The position numbers and the translations under genes were made by a program. The notes under the pieces were generated by a model. That model worked only from the letters and a program-made list of their open reading frames with translations, made no database searches and was not told the origin of the DNA. Positions 26,119 through 37,500 of a stretch of DNA of 64,000 nucleotides are shown here, piece by piece (the stretch's first letter is position 1; every line of letters begins with the position of its first letter). Source of the stretch: Zobellia uliginosa. GTDB lineage: Bacteria > Bacteroidota > Bacteroidia > Flavobacteriales > Flavobacteriaceae. The stretch lies in the NCBI RefSeq assembly GCF_018860745.1, contig NZ_JAHKPY010000003.1:1004062-1068061 (forward strand). The letters run 5' to 3'.

Positions 26119-26739
26119 TTAAAAGATATCCAAATCTCCCTTACCTTCTCTTATTATTTGCGGCTCTCCCCCAGATAAATCTACTACCGTAGAGGCTACA
26201 TTATCTCCATAACCACCATCAATAACAATATCAACTAAATTATCCCACTTTTCCAGAATAAGCTCTGGATCCGTAGTATATTCCAGTAAATCATCTTCGT
26301 CCCTTATGGATGTTGATACTATAGGATTACCTAGGCCATCTACAAGCGCTTTGGCGATTGCGTTATCAGGAACTCTAATACCTACGGTCTTCTTCTTTTT
26401 AAAATCTTTAGGCAAGTTTGTGTTACCGGGAAGAATAAAAGTATATGGTCCTGGTAATGCTCTTTTCAATATTTTAAAAGTAGGCGTATCAATCTGCCGC
26501 ACATAATCCGATAAATTACTTAAATCCGCGCAAATGAATGAAAAGTTCGCCTTAGCTAATTTTATTCCTCTGATTCGTGCTATTTTTTCTAATGCCCGTG
26601 AGTTGGTAATATCACAACCTAAACCATAAACCGTATCAGTAGGATAAATAACAAGGCCACCTTTACGCAGCACATCCACCACCCTACTAATTTCTTTAGG
26701 ATTAGGGTTCTCTTCGTATATTTTTATAAACTCGGCCAT
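26119..26739 (-). CDS. YciO/YrdC/Sua5 family L-threonylcarbamoyladenylate synthase-like protein
   Basis: A 206-residue YrdC-domain protein, the family that makes threonylcarbamoyl-AMP for the t6A modification of tRNA. The start of the domain, GGLVIYPTDTVYGLGCD, the stretch LAKANFSFICADLSNLSDY and the later VGIRVPDNAIAKAL and PIVSTSIRDED are typical. The KxR motif is altered in the way of the YciO branch (KANFSF), so it may be a YciO paralogue rather than the main TsaC. The gene converges with the OmpA gene, sharing the terminator between them. A -7-like element (TATTTTTG, minus strand) lies at 26765-26772. Confidence 0.88.
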   Translation of the reverse strand: MAEFIKIYEENPNPKEISRVVDVLRKGGLVIYPTDTVYGLGCDITNSRALEKIARIRGIKLAKANFSFICADLSNLSDYVRQIDTPTFKILKRALPGPYTFILPGNTNLPKDFKKKKTVGIRVPDNAIAKALVDGLGNPIVSTSIRDEDDLLEYTTDPELILEKWDNLVDIVIDGGYGDNVASTVVDLSGGEPQIIREGKGDLDIF

Positions 26740-26927
26740 AACACTGTCATCATTAACTCTACCTCAAAAATAATTCATTTTTCTTTATCATATTTAGCTA
26801 ACTCATTTATTCCCAGAACCAAACCAAAAGGACAAAATTTCAGTACATCCATTCATCGAATTATATAAATAAAACATACAGTAAAACGTTATAAAAAACG
26901 ACGAAATAAAATTTAAGCCCCTACTTT

Positions 26928-28853
26928 ATGAAACTATCTCCTTTATTTAGGTTATCAATGTGTTTACTGCTGATTTTTGCTTCGTGTTCCAAAGATTCCG
27001 ATGAGACCGTAGAAACACAATCAAAAAGCAACAAGAATGAAGTTCTAGAATTTAACATAAGTATTCAAGACACAAAGACTGAACTGGTAATCAATTCCAA
27101 CGAAATTCGTCAAGCATTCCCTTCTACAGTTGATCTGACGAGTTTAACCCCTGAAATCGTCATTTCTGAAAAAGCCACAATTTCACCAAAATCAGGTGTA
27201 ACTCAAGATTTTTCCAAAGAAGTCACTTATACGGTTACTGCTGAAAATGGTACAACCAATATGTATAAAGTTAATCTTACCAACGAAGAAGTAGAAACGG
27301 AAAATAAAAATGTGGTTTTTAGTTTCATGAACTTGCCTGAAGGCAGAAGTAATTTTAACCATATCAAACAACCGGAAGCAGAGGCAGATTCAATTCAGTA
27401 TCGTATTCCTTACTTAAGTAATATTCCGGCGCTAAAGCTCCAGGTTAATCTTCCAGAGGGAGCTAAAAGTGTACCTGAATCTGACGAAACATTGGATTTT
27501 ACCAATCCGGTTACCTATACAGTTACTTTTGATTCTGGGGACACTAAGAAATATATCATTAGTGTAGACAACCGTCTTGACCAAGTAAAACTACCTCCTT
27601 TTAGTATAAACATGTTTGCCGATAAAGCACCTGGCGAAACCATTACTTTTAACGCCTATCCTACTAATCCAATTTTGGACAGCGTTAAAGTCAATTTGAT
27701 AAACAGCCATACCCGCGAAAGCACACCGTTAATTGTTGAAAAAATTGAAAATATATCCTATAACAGTGATGCTGTCACAGCGCGGTTACCGGAATCATAT
27801 TTAAATGGAAGGTATGAGATCGAGATTTTTATAGAACATGATAATAGCACAGAAACCAATGATAGTGACCTTCGTTTCACCAAAGGAACACCCAATTTTA
27901 AATATGCCAGTGTTAACGGCGAATTGGATAGGGTTATAAGCCGACCTGGGGGGCACATTTCTGCAAACCTATACTTAGATCATTCTCGTTTGGAAGATTA
28001 CACTTTTAGCCTCAAGAAAGATGGTATAGCATATGAATTTACGAATGCAACCTATAGCTCTGGGTCCGGTAATGAGAGTTTTGTTCTTACCCTTCCTGAC
28101 CTGGATACTGCAGATGCCCCCAATGGTATGGATTACAAATTTGCTATTCATCTTGATGGAGAAACATATGAGTACGATCTTATTGACTACTGGGGAGAAG
28201 CTATAGCGGTAGTTTCAGGAGGAAGTCCAAAAAATGCATCCATTAATAAAAACATTTATACAAAAGGTGATATGTTAACCGTTACCGGTGAAAACCTATA
28301 TTTTGAGAATAAGGGGGAATATATATTTAGAGAACTATCTGAAATTATTTTAATATCTACGGAAGATAGCGGAAAAGACCTTTTATATCGCTTAGGAACA
28401 GAGTCAACTAGCGAAAATAGCCTAAGCCTGCGGATTCCCGATGAAGTTCAAAGTGGTAGTTATGAACTTAGATTAAGAAATAATTTAATTGGATACAATG
28501 ACAATAACGATGCAGAGACCGGTATAGAAATTGAAGTATTACAACCTGCATCAACACATCCTACTCTAGTTATTACCGAAGCTATAATAGGGGTTAAACC
28601 CGATAAAGCATTCTACCGGCAAGCAAATATAACATTCAACCAAAATATTGAAGGACTACAGATTAATGAAATTCTTTTTGTAGAGAACTCATTGAGCGTC
28701 AAAAATTTCTTAACCTACCCCAGCTCAATAGTTACTGGTGAAATAGAAAATGAATACCTAAATCAAATGGATGATAAGAGCGATGGCAAGGTCTTGGTTA
28801 CGGATAATGGAGTAACCTATGAAATTCCATTCTCAATTGTTTTTCAACATTAA
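26928..28853 (+). CDS. Surface lipoprotein with repeated Ig-like/IPT-type domains
   Basis: A 641-residue lipoprotein (lipobox FASC, Cys near residue 20). The N-terminal half has two consecutive repeats of an Ig-like fold of the DUF5018 kind, both with the pattern 'DFxxxVTYTVTxxxGxxxxYxVxxxN' (DFSKEVTYTVTAENG near 97-111, DFTNPVTYTVTFDSG near 190-204). The rest is beta-rich and contains an IPT/TIG-like segment (NIYTKGDMLTVTGENL, about 443-458). Such proteins are found at the surface of Bacteroidetes as binding or stalk elements. No neighbouring gene suggests a ligand: both flanks are unrelated and the gene is monocistronic. Confidence 0.7.
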   Translation: MKLSPLFRLSMCLLLIFASCSKDSDETVETQSKSNKNEVLEFNISIQDTKTELVINSNEIRQAFPSTVDLTSLTPEIVISEKATISPKSGVTQDFSKEVTYTVTAENGTTNMYKVNLTNEEVETENKNVVFSFMNLPEGRSNFNHIKQPEAEADSIQYRIPYLSNIPALKLQVNLPEGAKSVPESDETLDFTNPVTYTVTFDSGDTKKYIISVDNRLDQVKLPPFSINMFADKAPGETITFNAYPTNPILDSVKVNLINSHTRESTPLIVEKIENISYNSDAVTARLPESYLNGRYEIEIFIEHDNSTETNDSDLRFTKGTPNFKYASVNGELDRVISRPGGHISANLYLDHSRLEDYTFSLKKDGIAYEFTNATYSSGSGNESFVLTLPDLDTADAPNGMDYKFAIHLDGETYEYDLIDYWGEAIAVVSGGSPKNASINKNIYTKGDMLTVTGENLYFENKGEYIFRELSEIILISTEDSGKDLLYRLGTESTSENSLSLRIPDEVQSGSYELRLRNNLIGYNDNNDAETGIEIEVLQPASTHPTLVITEAIIGVKPDKAFYRQANITFNQNIEGLQINEILFVENSLSVKNFLTYPSSIVTGEIENEYLNQMDDKSDGKVLVTDNGVTYEIPFSIVFQH

Positions 28854-28889
28854 TATATCTTCTGTAAAATATACAACAATATGAAATGG

Positions 28890-28926
28890 AAAGCCCTAAG
28901 AAATAAATTCCTAGGGCTTTTTGTTT
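28890..28926. terminator. Bidirectional terminator between the lipoprotein and uvrD
   Basis: AAAGCCCTA pairs with TAGGGCTTT across a 13-base loop and is followed by TTGTTTG on the plus strand. It sits between two converging genes, the lipoprotein (stop 28853) and the helicase (stop 28946), and has A-runs on the left that give Us on the other strand. Confidence 0.78.
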
Positions 28927-28945
28927 GCTCTAAAAAAGCTATCGA

Positions 28946-31273
28946 TTAGCTTATCACCTCCAACTTAGCAAAGCGAAGCAATAACTTCTTTATATCTCCT
29001 TTTTCAAACTGAATTTCAGCCTTTTTATCATTACCTACCCCTTCAATTTTTATCACTTTGCCACGACCGAAACGAGTATGATTAATAACACTGCCTTCAG
29101 CTAGATTAGGGTCAACAGAATTGGTGTTCCCTACTGGTGTGGATAATTCCGGTTTTAACTTTCTTAACTTCCGTAATTGAATTTCGTTTGGTTTTTTACG
29201 AGTTGGTGGTGTGCCACCGGCAGGTTTATTCTGCCTTAACCTACTTTTATCCACTTCTCCAAAAATATCATTGTCCACAAGTGGCTTGTACCGGTAACCT
29301 GTATCAATTGGAGTAAGGTTTTCTACATATTTTTCATCTATTTCCTCTAAAAACCTACTAGGTTCAGCATCAATCAATTTCCCCCATCGATATCTGTTTT
29401 GAGTATACGTTAAATACGCTTGTTTCTCTGCACGGGTAAGTGCTACATAAAACAACCTTCGCTCCTCTTCCAACTCACTACGGGTATTCATACTCATACC
29501 GGAAGGAAAAAGATCTTCTTCCATTCCAACGATATAAACATATGGAAACTCCAATCCCTTTGCCAAGTGTATGGTCATTAAGGCCACACGGTCATCATCT
29601 CCCTTATCGTTGTCCAAATCCGTTGCCAATGCAACATCTTCTAAAAACTCACTAATACTACCCGTTGCATCCGCAATTTCTTTCTGTCCTTCCACAAAGT
29701 CCTTGATGCCGTTAAGAAGCTCTTCTATATTTTCCATTTTGCCAATTCCCTCTGGAGTGCCATCTTTTTTAAACTCCAAAAGAACACCGGACTTTTTAGC
29801 TACGTGTTCGGCCAATACAAAAGCATCCGTAGTTTCGTTCATGATCTGAAAACTTTGGATCATAGTCGTGAAATCCTGCAATTTGCGTTGTGTTCCCGCA
29901 TTAATTTTCAAATTGATTTTATCAAGATTCTGGATCACTTCAAAAATAGAGCGGTTATAATGGTTAGCCGCCACGGTCAACTTATCCAAGGTAGTTTGAC
30001 CTATTCCACGCGTAGGGAAATTGATAATACGTTTTAACGCTTCCTCATCTTTTGGATTGATAACCAAACGTAAATAACTCAATACGTCTTTAATCTCCTT
30101 TCTCTGATAAAAGGAAAGTCCACCGTAAATACGGTATGGAATATCTCTTTTACGTAGGGCATCTTCAATAGCACGGGATTGCGAGTTAGTACGATAGAGC
30201 ACTGCAAACTCACCATTGCCCAATTGTTCGTTCATCTTGTGATCCCAAATGGAACCCGCCACAAATCTACCTTCTTCAGCATCTGTAGTGCTCCTATGTA
30301 TTTTAATACTTCCCCCATCATCATTTGAGGTCCAAACTACTTTTTCTAGCTGTTCCTTATTATTGGCAATGATTGAGTTGGCGGCGTTTACTATATTCCT
30401 AGTAGACCTATAATTCTGCTCCAAACGATACATGCCTACATTATCATAATCCTTCTGAAAGTTCAAGATATTGCTAATGTTCGCACCCCGAAACGAATAA
30501 ATACTCTGCGCATCATCACCTACTACACAAATATTATGAAAACGGTCTGCAAGGGCTTTTACTATAAGATATTGGGAATGGTTGGTATCTTGGTACTCAT
30601 CTACCAAAATATATCGGAATCGGTCTTGATACTTAGCCAATACTTCTGGAAACCGATTCAAAAGTTCATTCGTACGAAGTAGAAGGTCATCAAAATCCAT
30701 CGCACCGGCTTTAAAGCAGCGATCCACATAATTTTGATATATCTCGCCCATTCTTGGTTTTTTAGCCATGGCATCTGCCTCCACCAAATCTGGATTGTTC
30801 AAGTAAGCCTTAACAGTGATAAGACTGTTCTTAAAGGACGAAATACGGTTCTGTACCTGCTTGTACTTATATATATCCTTATCCAGCCCCATTTCTTTAA
30901 TAATCGAAGCTAATAAACGCTGAGAATCCTGAGTATCATAAATTGTAAAGTTGCTAGGGAAGCCTAATTTATCTCCATCATAGCGTAAAAGCTTGGCAAA
31001 GACAGAGTGAAAAGTTCCCATCCATAGGTTTTTGGTCTCTGATCTACCGGCGATCTTGGCAATACGCTCTTTCATTTCACGAGCAGCCTTGTTGGTAAAC
31101 GTAAGTGCCAAAATATTAAATGGATCTACACCTTGCTGCATTAAATAGGCAATACGAAAGGTAAGCACCCTAGTTTTTCCCGATCCAGCTCCGGCAATTA
31201 CCATTAATGGTCCATCCTTATGTAGAACGGGTGCTCTTTGGGCATCGTTCAATTCATCTATGAAATTCTTCAA
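28946..31273 (-). CDS. uvrD: UvrD/PcrA/Rep superfamily I DNA helicase
   Basis: A 775-residue superfamily IA 3'-5' helicase that unwinds DNA during repair and replication restart. Motifs seen in order: Q-motif LNDAQRAPV, Walker A GAGSGKTRVLTFR, TFTNKAAREM, motif II in YILVDEYQDTNHSQY, GDDAQSIYSFRGA, motif IV LEQNYRSTRNIV, TIHLAKGLEFPYVYIVGMEE and VALTRAEKQ. The C-terminal Tudor-like tail (VINHTRFGRGKVIKIEG) is the RNA-polymerase-binding type seen in PcrA/UvrD. Length is standard. It is monocistronic, with the ychF gene 200 bp upstream. Confidence 0.95.
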   Translation of the reverse strand: MKNFIDELNDAQRAPVLHKDGPLMVIAGAGSGKTRVLTFRIAYLMQQGVDPFNILALTFTNKAAREMKERIAKIAGRSETKNLWMGTFHSVFAKLLRYDGDKLGFPSNFTIYDTQDSQRLLASIIKEMGLDKDIYKYKQVQNRISSFKNSLITVKAYLNNPDLVEADAMAKKPRMGEIYQNYVDRCFKAGAMDFDDLLLRTNELLNRFPEVLAKYQDRFRYILVDEYQDTNHSQYLIVKALADRFHNICVVGDDAQSIYSFRGANISNILNFQKDYDNVGMYRLEQNYRSTRNIVNAANSIIANNKEQLEKVVWTSNDDGGSIKIHRSTTDAEEGRFVAGSIWDHKMNEQLGNGEFAVLYRTNSQSRAIEDALRKRDIPYRIYGGLSFYQRKEIKDVLSYLRLVINPKDEEALKRIINFPTRGIGQTTLDKLTVAANHYNRSIFEVIQNLDKINLKINAGTQRKLQDFTTMIQSFQIMNETTDAFVLAEHVAKKSGVLLEFKKDGTPEGIGKMENIEELLNGIKDFVEGQKEIADATGSISEFLEDVALATDLDNDKGDDDRVALMTIHLAKGLEFPYVYIVGMEEDLFPSGMSMNTRSELEEERRLFYVALTRAEKQAYLTYTQNRYRWGKLIDAEPSRFLEEIDEKYVENLTPIDTGYRYKPLVDNDIFGEVDKSRLRQNKPAGGTPPTRKKPNEIQLRKLRKLKPELSTPVGNTNSVDPNLAEGSVINHTRFGRGKVIKIEGVGNDKKAEIQFEKGDIKKLLLRFAKLEVIS

Positions 31274-31383
31274 TTTGTTAAGGTATTTTTTACAATGGTG
31301 AATTTAACCATAAATAGGCTTATCCTAAAATGATGTTTATTTCTTTTATAAACAGTTTGATGTATTTATTCTTAAAATTAATG

Positions 31384-31416
31384 AAGACCACAAAAGATAA
31401 ACTTAAGTGGTCTTAA
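31384..31416 (-). terminator. Possible terminator after ychF
   Basis: AAGACCAC (31384-31391) and GTGGTCTT (31407-31414) form an 8-bp stem around a 15-base loop in the space between ychF and uvrD; read on the minus strand it is followed by CATTAATTTT. T-tract is poor, so termination is only suspected. Confidence 0.4.
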
Positions 31417-31472
31417 AACAGTGCAGTAGTACAAAATTGCTAAACAATCATAATACTTGTTTTATAAAAAAA

Positions 31473-32567
31473 TTATACGTTGAACCTAAAGTGCATGACA
31501 TCCCCATCTTTAACAATATATTCTTTACCCTCTACACGCATTTTACCAGCTTCCTTTACTTTAGCTTCACTACCAAATTGCACATAATCCTCATATGCAA
31601 TAACTTCTGCGCGAATAAAACCTTTTTCAAAATCAGTATGGATAACACCTGCAGCTTGAGGTGCGGTAGCGCCTACTGGGATAGTCCATGCACGTACCTC
31701 CTTTACACCTGCGGTAAAATAAGTTTCTAAATCTAATAGCTTGTATGCACCACGTATTAATTTTGCAGAACCAGGTTCATCCAAACCAAGGTCTTCTAGA
31801 AACATTTGTCGCTCTTCATAAGTTTCAAGCTCGGTAATATCTGCTTCGGTACCAACGGCCAAAACAACTACCTCCGCATTTTCTTGGGCAACGGCAGCTT
31901 TAACCTTATCTACATAATCATTACCTGAAGTTGCCGCACTTTCATCTACATTACAAACATACATTACGGGTTTGTCCGTTATGAATTGTAAAGGCTTTAC
32001 AAATTCCTCCCTATTGTCTTCTGATATATCTATAGCACGAACAGACGTTCCTGCCTCAAGACCTTCTTTTAATTTTAAAAGAACAGCTTCTTCTTTTTGA
32101 GCTTCCTTATTTCCTGTTTTAGCGGCACGTTTAACCTTATCCAATTTTTTATCTACTGTCTCGAGATCTTTTAACTGCAGCTCCATATCAATGGTTTCTT
32201 TATCGCGAATAGGATCAACAGAACCATCTACATGAACAATATTATCATCATTAAAACAGCGCAATACATGTAAAATAGCATCGGTTTCACGAATATTCCC
32301 TAAAAACTGATTTCCTAATCCCTCACCTTTACTTGCTCCTTTTACTAAACCGGCAATATCAACGATTTCTACAGTCGCAGGCAATACTCGCTCCGGATCT
32401 ACCAAAGACTCTAATTTCTGTAATCGAGCATCAGGTACATTTACAACCCCAATATTAGGTTCTATGGTACAAAAAGGGAAATTGGCACTTTGTGCCTTAG
32501 CATTGGAAAGACAATTGAAAAGAGTTGATTTTCCTACATTTGGCAATCCTACGATACCTGCTTTCAT
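31473..32567 (-). CDS. ychF: Redox-regulated ATPase YchF (Obg-like GTPase)
   Basis: YchF, a 364-residue member of the Obg/OLA1 group that prefers ATP and associates with ribosomes. The start is ATG at 32567 ([15 protein letters not shown]), not the 52 codons of open frame further upstream, because the family always begins at this P-loop strand. Other motifs: [21 protein letters not shown] (switch/G3), the substituted G4 region (VCNVDES), and the C-terminal TGS-like domain ending in [16 protein letters not shown] -7-like box TATCTTTG (minus strand) at 32632-32625 fits a transcript of about 50-base leader, supporting the short start. Confidence 0.96.
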   Translation of the reverse strand: MKAGIVGLPNVGKSTLFNCLSNAKAQSANFPFCTIEPNIGVVNVPDARLQKLESLVDPERVLPATVEIVDIAGLVKGASKGEGLGNQFLGNIRETDAILHVLRCFNDDNIVHVDGSVDPIRDKETIDMELQLKDLETVDKKLDKVKRAAKTGNKEAQKEEAVLLKLKEGLEAGTSVRAIDISEDNREEFVKPLQFITDKPVMYVCNVDESAATSGNDYVDKVKAAVAQENAEVVVLAVGTEADITELETYEERQMFLEDLGLDEPGSAKLIRGAYKLLDLETYFTAGVKEVRAWTIPVGATAPQAAGVIHTDFEKGFIRAEVIAYEDYVQFGSEAKVKEAGKMRVEGKEYIVKDGDVMHFRFNV

Positions 32568-32624
32568 CTTGAAAAAAGTAATTAAATGTTTGAATAAATT
32601 TAAAAGGTCTTCTAAAATAGTTTG

Positions 32625-32632
32625 CAAAGATA
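32625..32632 (-). promoter_or_regulatory. Candidate -7 element for ychF
   Basis: TATCTTTG on the minus strand matches TAnnTTTG and lies 58 bp before the ychF start at 32567. No TTTG was seen at the -33 spacing. Its position between the long and short possible starts favours the short one. Confidence 0.3.
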
Positions 32633-32821
32633 ACTTTTTGAATCGGTATATGAATACAACACTTCCACGACTTATAATTCTAATCAAACATACTTCTTTC
32701 CGGCAAAAATAAAACTTGAACAATATTCAACAGAACAAGTGTATTTCAAACATATATTCAACGTTTTCCTTTGGAGTCTTAATTTTTCTCTTGATTTAAC
32801 ACAATTTTAGTACATAATACA

Positions 32822-32829
32822 TATATTTG
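32822..32829 (+). promoter_or_regulatory. Candidate -7 element for the ECF sigma gene
   Basis: TATATTTG matches TAnnTTTG, 22 bp before the ATG at 32851, with predicted start near 32836. It overlaps the upstream in-frame TTG, so that TTG is unlikely to be used. There is no clear -33 element, which may reflect an ECF-dependent promoter. Confidence 0.35.
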
Positions 32830-32850
32830 GTTTCTGATTATTTCGAGAAC

Positions 32851-33429
32851 ATGAACACTTCATCTGAAAAATCTTTATGGAATTTATTTGTGGAAGGGGA
32901 TAAAAATGCCTTTTCGTCACTGTTTAAAACTTACTACTCTCCACTATACAGTTACGGATTGAAAATTTCCTCAGACCAATGCACCACTGAGGATTGTCTT
33001 CAAAATTTTTTTATTTACTTACATAAAAATAGAAGAAATCTAAGTGAAATTAATAATGTAAAATCTTACCTTTTTGTATCATTTAGAAGAGCAATTCTTA
33101 AAAATCTAAAACAAGAAAGAAGGTTCAGTTCATATGATGAAATTTTTGAGTCTAATCATTTATTTGCATTTTCACCTGAAGAATTAAAAATCGAACAAGA
33201 AATAAGTAACACCAAGAATACTGCCTTGGCTGTACTTTTAAACTCCCTCTCTACAAGGCAAAGGGAAGTTGTTTATCTAAAATATTACAGTGAACTCTCT
33301 ATTAAAGATACCGCCGAGGTTATGAATATATCTTACCAAAGTGTATTGAACACCTTGCAAAAAGCTTTTTCCAAACTCCGGAATGAGATAGTTGAGCAAG
33401 AAATATCTGCTGTTTTACAAAAAAAATAG
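32851..33429 (+). CDS. ECF-type RNA polymerase sigma factor
   Basis: A 192-residue sigma-70 factor of the extracytoplasmic function class. Region 2 (about residues 10-80) holds FEKSLWNLFVEGDKNAFSSLFKTYYSPLYSY-like sequence and AEDCLQ-like TEDCLQNFFIYLHKN; region 4 (about 125-185) has LNSLSTRQREVVYLKYYSELSIKDTAEVMNIS with the helix-turn-helix. Start chosen at ATG 32851 because the alternative TTG at 32827 overlaps the -7-like element. The three-gene layout sigma, FecR, TonB receptor is the cell-surface signalling unit typical of Bacteroidetes; the sigma factor should drive the receptor operon when the ligand is sensed. Confidence 0.92.
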   Translation: MNTSSEKSLWNLFVEGDKNAFSSLFKTYYSPLYSYGLKISSDQCTTEDCLQNFFIYLHKNRRNLSEINNVKSYLFVSFRRAILKNLKQERRFSSYDEIFESNHLFAFSPEELKIEQEISNTKNTALAVLLNSLSTRQREVVYLKYYSELSIKDTAEVMNISYQSVLNTLQKAFSKLRNEIVEQEISAVLQKK

Positions 33430-33485
33430 AAAAAGTAGGGTATAATAATAAAGTGATGGTCTCTTTACTATTGAAGACCATTCTT

Positions 33486-34484
33486 ATGAGTAATAAAAAT
33501 CTGTCCCTTTTAGAAATTCTTATTAATGACGCATCCTTTGTGAACTGGGCTAAAAACCAGAATCAAAATGATGTTGCCTTCTGGAAAAAATGGATTGCTG
33601 AACATCCTGATAAAATAGATACCGTGTACAATGCCAAGGCAATTGTATTAGGAATTCAGTTTAATCCAGTTCAAATTCCAGAAAACAAAATCAATAGGGA
33701 GCTTAATGATATTTTAGCTCAAATAGAACCTGGAGAAACCGCACCATTAAAGCCAAATAAAAAAACGAGTATCCTCACATATTTAGGCATAGCTGCGGCT
33801 GTGGTCCTTATAGTTACTTTTGTTAATAGATTTTCTGCCGAAGACAGTACTATAGTAACACATAAAACGGTTTACGGAGAAATAATAGACCTTAAACTTC
33901 CTGATGGAACTTCAGTTGTTTTAAATGGGAATTCCGAAATTTCATATGACAAATCCGCTCCCCGGAATATTAATTTAAAAGGAGAGGCTTATTTTAAAGT
34001 CAAGGCCATTCCTTCTACGCAAGCCAAATTTTGGGTTAACACAAAAGATTTAAAAGTAGAGGTCTACGGAACTCAATTCTCTGTAAATACAAGAAATGAA
34101 AAAACAGGTGTTCTCCTGGATGAAGGCTCAATACAACTTTTATTGGGCAATGGGTCTACTAGAAAAATGATACCAGGGGAAATGGTGTCTTATTCTGATG
34201 ATGACAAAGAAGTTACCCATAAAAAGGTGACTCAAGACCTTTCTTATTCTTTATGGCGCGAAGGAACTTATGTTTTCAATAACACCTCTGTATATGAGGT
34301 CATGAGAAATGTAGAGCATGCATATGGCTTGAAAACCGAATTTATAGACGAAGAACTTAAAAATCAAAAACTATCTGGGGGTATCCCTAATCAAAATCTC
34401 AAAATTTGTTTGTCAGCAATAGAAAAATCGACGGGAACTAGAATTGTCGTAAAAGACAAAAGGCTATTAATATTCAAGAACTAA
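33486..34484 (+). CDS. FecR-family anti-sigma regulator
   Basis: A 332-residue FecR-type protein (start ATG 33486; an in-frame GTG at 33453 is less likely). The N-terminal cytoplasmic part (about 1-95) binds the sigma factor, a single membrane helix follows (LTYLGIAAAVVLIVTFV, about residues 97-113), and the periplasmic FecR domain (about 130-240) contains GEIIDLKLPDGTSVVLNG and FYVNTKDLKVEVYGTQF-like strands. The last 80 residues are the DUF4974-type domain that contacts the receptor. Signals from the TonB receptor STN domain pass through it to the ECF sigma factor encoded upstream. Confidence 0.9.
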   Translation: MSNKNLSLLEILINDASFVNWAKNQNQNDVAFWKKWIAEHPDKIDTVYNAKAIVLGIQFNPVQIPENKINRELNDILAQIEPGETAPLKPNKKTSILTYLGIAAAVVLIVTFVNRFSAEDSTIVTHKTVYGEIIDLKLPDGTSVVLNGNSEISYDKSAPRNINLKGEAYFKVKAIPSTQAKFWVNTKDLKVEVYGTQFSVNTRNEKTGVLLDEGSIQLLLGNGSTRKMIPGEMVSYSDDDKEVTHKKVTQDLSYSLWREGTYVFNNTSVYEVMRNVEHAYGLKTEFIDEELKNQKLSGGIPNQNLKICLSAIEKSTGTRIVVKDKRLLIFKN

Positions 34485-34510
34485 CTAAAATCAATTTACA
34501 AATTAGAATT

Positions 34511-37500
34511 ATGAGAAAAACTATTATGAAAACACTGTTAACTGCCATCCTGATTTTAGGTACAGTGCAGATTCAGGCTTCGGACAAAAGCTTGAATATG
34601 GAATTGGAAAAGAATGTTGCTCTATCCGATTTTCTTAATGATGTGAGCAAAAAGCATAAAGTATTTTTTACTTACAATGCAAGCCTTATATCAGGGGAGA
34701 ATCTTGACCCTGAAGAATATAGATATAATAAACTGAATAAAATCATTACTAAACTTGAAAGTAAAACAAGTTTTGATTTTGAATATTTAGGCAACAACTA
34801 TTATGTGGTTTATCACAAAAAAGCAGGAAAAGCTAAGGTTAATAAGCTTTCGCTAAATAACCTAGGGTATAGCACGGTAGATTTATCAGAACTACAACAA
34901 TCGGTTACCGGTACTGTAAAAGACCAAGATGGTTTACCGTTGGCAGGAGTTAACGTTGTTGAAAAAGGTACCTCTAACGGGACAACAACAGATTTTGATG
35001 GTAATTACACCATTGATGTTTCTGATGGGGCCAGCTTAGAGTTTAGTTTTATCGGTTTTGCAAGTAAAATACAAAAAGTAGATGGTAAATCTGTTGTTAA
35101 TGTATCACTTAGTGAAGGTGTACAATTAGAAGAGTTTATTGTTGTTGGTTCTAGAACTGCACCAAGAAGTAATACAGATACGCCTTTACCAGTTGATGTT
35201 GTTGGCGTAAAGGAATTGACTTCTACCGGTCAAGCAACTTTTGATAAAGCTTTGCAGTACAGAATTCCATCATTTAATACGGTTCAAACACCAGTAAACG
35301 ATGCAACTTCTTTACTGGATCCTTATGAAATTAGAAACATGGGACCATCTAGAACATTAATTTTGATTAATGGTAAGCGTAAGAACTTAAGTGCCTTGTT
35401 ATATACACAAACATCTCCGGGTCGTGGTGAAACAGGTGCGGATATTTCTGCTATCCCTACAGATGCAATCAAAAGAGTAGAGATTTTAAGAGATGGTGCT
35501 TCTGCTCAATATGGTTCTGATGCAATTGCAGGTGTAATGAATATTATTTTAAAAGATTCACCTAATGAAGGCTCTGCTACCTTGCGCGGGGGAATTACTT
35601 CTGAAGGTGATGGTGAAATGTTTGGTGTGGCCGTTAATAATGGATCTACTATTGGTGAAGATAAAGGCTTCATAAACTACACTATTGACCTATCCAAAGT
35701 AAACCAAGCAAATCGTCCTGGTACGGTAAATGCAGCCGGTGAAGCTGTTGATTTTGGAGCTGATATTGCAGATGTACAGGAGTTCTTGTCTAGAAGACCT
35801 GATGCCGGAAATATTAATGGCTCTCCAGAAACTGCTGCTGCTAAATTCTCACTTAACTTAGGTTATGACTTAAGTGAAAACACTTCATTATATGGTAATG
35901 CAGCTTATGTCTACAAAGCCGTAAATAGTTTTGCTAACTATAGGACACCGTATTGGAGGACTGTAGATGATTACCCATATTTGGCAGATTTTTTCCCTGG
36001 AAACAATCCAAACACAGCTGGTGGTTATGATGGTTATGTTCCTACTTTTGAGGGTTTATTAAGTGATTATAATGCTACAATAGGTTTCAAATCAACTATT
36101 AATGATTGGAATATTGATGCAAGTTTTACAACCGGAGGTAACTTACAGACCTATAAAGTAAATGACACTCATAATAGAAACATCGTATATTCTCCATCAG
36201 TATTTATAGATGCTAACGGTAATGGCTCCGTTGATGACGGAGAAATAACAGAAGGTTCTGAACTATACAGAGAAAACAGTCAACAATCTTTTGATCCAGG
36301 AGGAACAAGATTTTCTCATAATGTAGGCAACATTGATATTTCAAGGTTGCTTTCTGATAAAATCAGTATTGGTTTTGGTGCTGAGTTCAGAACGGAAACT
36401 TTTGAAATCATAGAAGGAGAATTAGCTTCTTACGATGGTGGTGGTGCAGATTCTTTTGCTGGAGCCTCTCCTCAAAACTCAGGAAAATTCAACCGCTACA
36501 ATATTGGTGGCTACTTGAGTTTAGATTATGATGTAACCGATGCTTTCTTGCTAAGTGGTACTATTAGAACAGAAAACTATTCTGATTTTGGTAATGCTTT
36601 TGTATACAAGTTCAGTACCCGTTACAAAGTAGCCGACGCGTTTACTTTAAGAGGTTCTATTTCTTCTGGTTTTAGAGCTCCTACCCTACACCAAATATAT
36701 ACACAAAAAGCACAGTACAGTTTTGTTCCAGGACAAGGTATACAAGTAGGTGGTTTAATCAATAACGTATCTACACAAGCTAAACTTTTAGGTATACCAC
36801 AACTAGATGCTGAAACGTCTACCAACTTTACCATTGGTGTTGGTGGAAAAATTGCGGATAAATTTAGTTATACTTTGGATTATTACAATATTGTTGTTGA
36901 AGATAGAATTGTTTTAGGAAATGAAATAGGACCTAGTGGAGATGCCACAAACCCTTTAGATATTCTTTTAGCGAGCAATAACTTAAGTGATGTTAGTTTT
37001 TTCTCTAATGCTATTGATACCAGAACATCTGGTGTAGATGTTGTTCTTGCATATAAAGGCATAAAGCTTGGAGCTGGTAATTTAGATTTGAATTTATCTG
37101 GAAACTATACTATACAAAACGAACTTGATGGTCCTGTTAAGGATATTGATTTAGTAGCCAATTCCGGGCAATCTGTAGTAAATGAAACTCAGGAAGCTTT
37201 GTTTTTCACTTCACGTCCGCAAACCAAATGGATTTTTGGAATAAACTACGATATCAACAAATTCGGTTTCTCTTTGAACAACACGTATTTCGGGAAAACT
37301 AAATTCCAACAACAAGGTTTGGATGATAACTTGTTTACTGAGTTTACACCAAATGTCGTAACTGACTTAGGAATCAATTTTAATGCAACTGAAAAATTCA
37401 CGATTGCATTGAATGTAAACAACATATTTGATGTGTTGCCTGAGTGGAGTTTTCAATCCAAAAATTCTGCAGGAAATGCTATTTTGGCTGACCCAGCACA

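Noticed and set aside
31473-32723. Longer YchF starting at 32723
   Set aside because: The extra 52 residues do not resemble the family, and the family begins at the P-loop strand from 32567.
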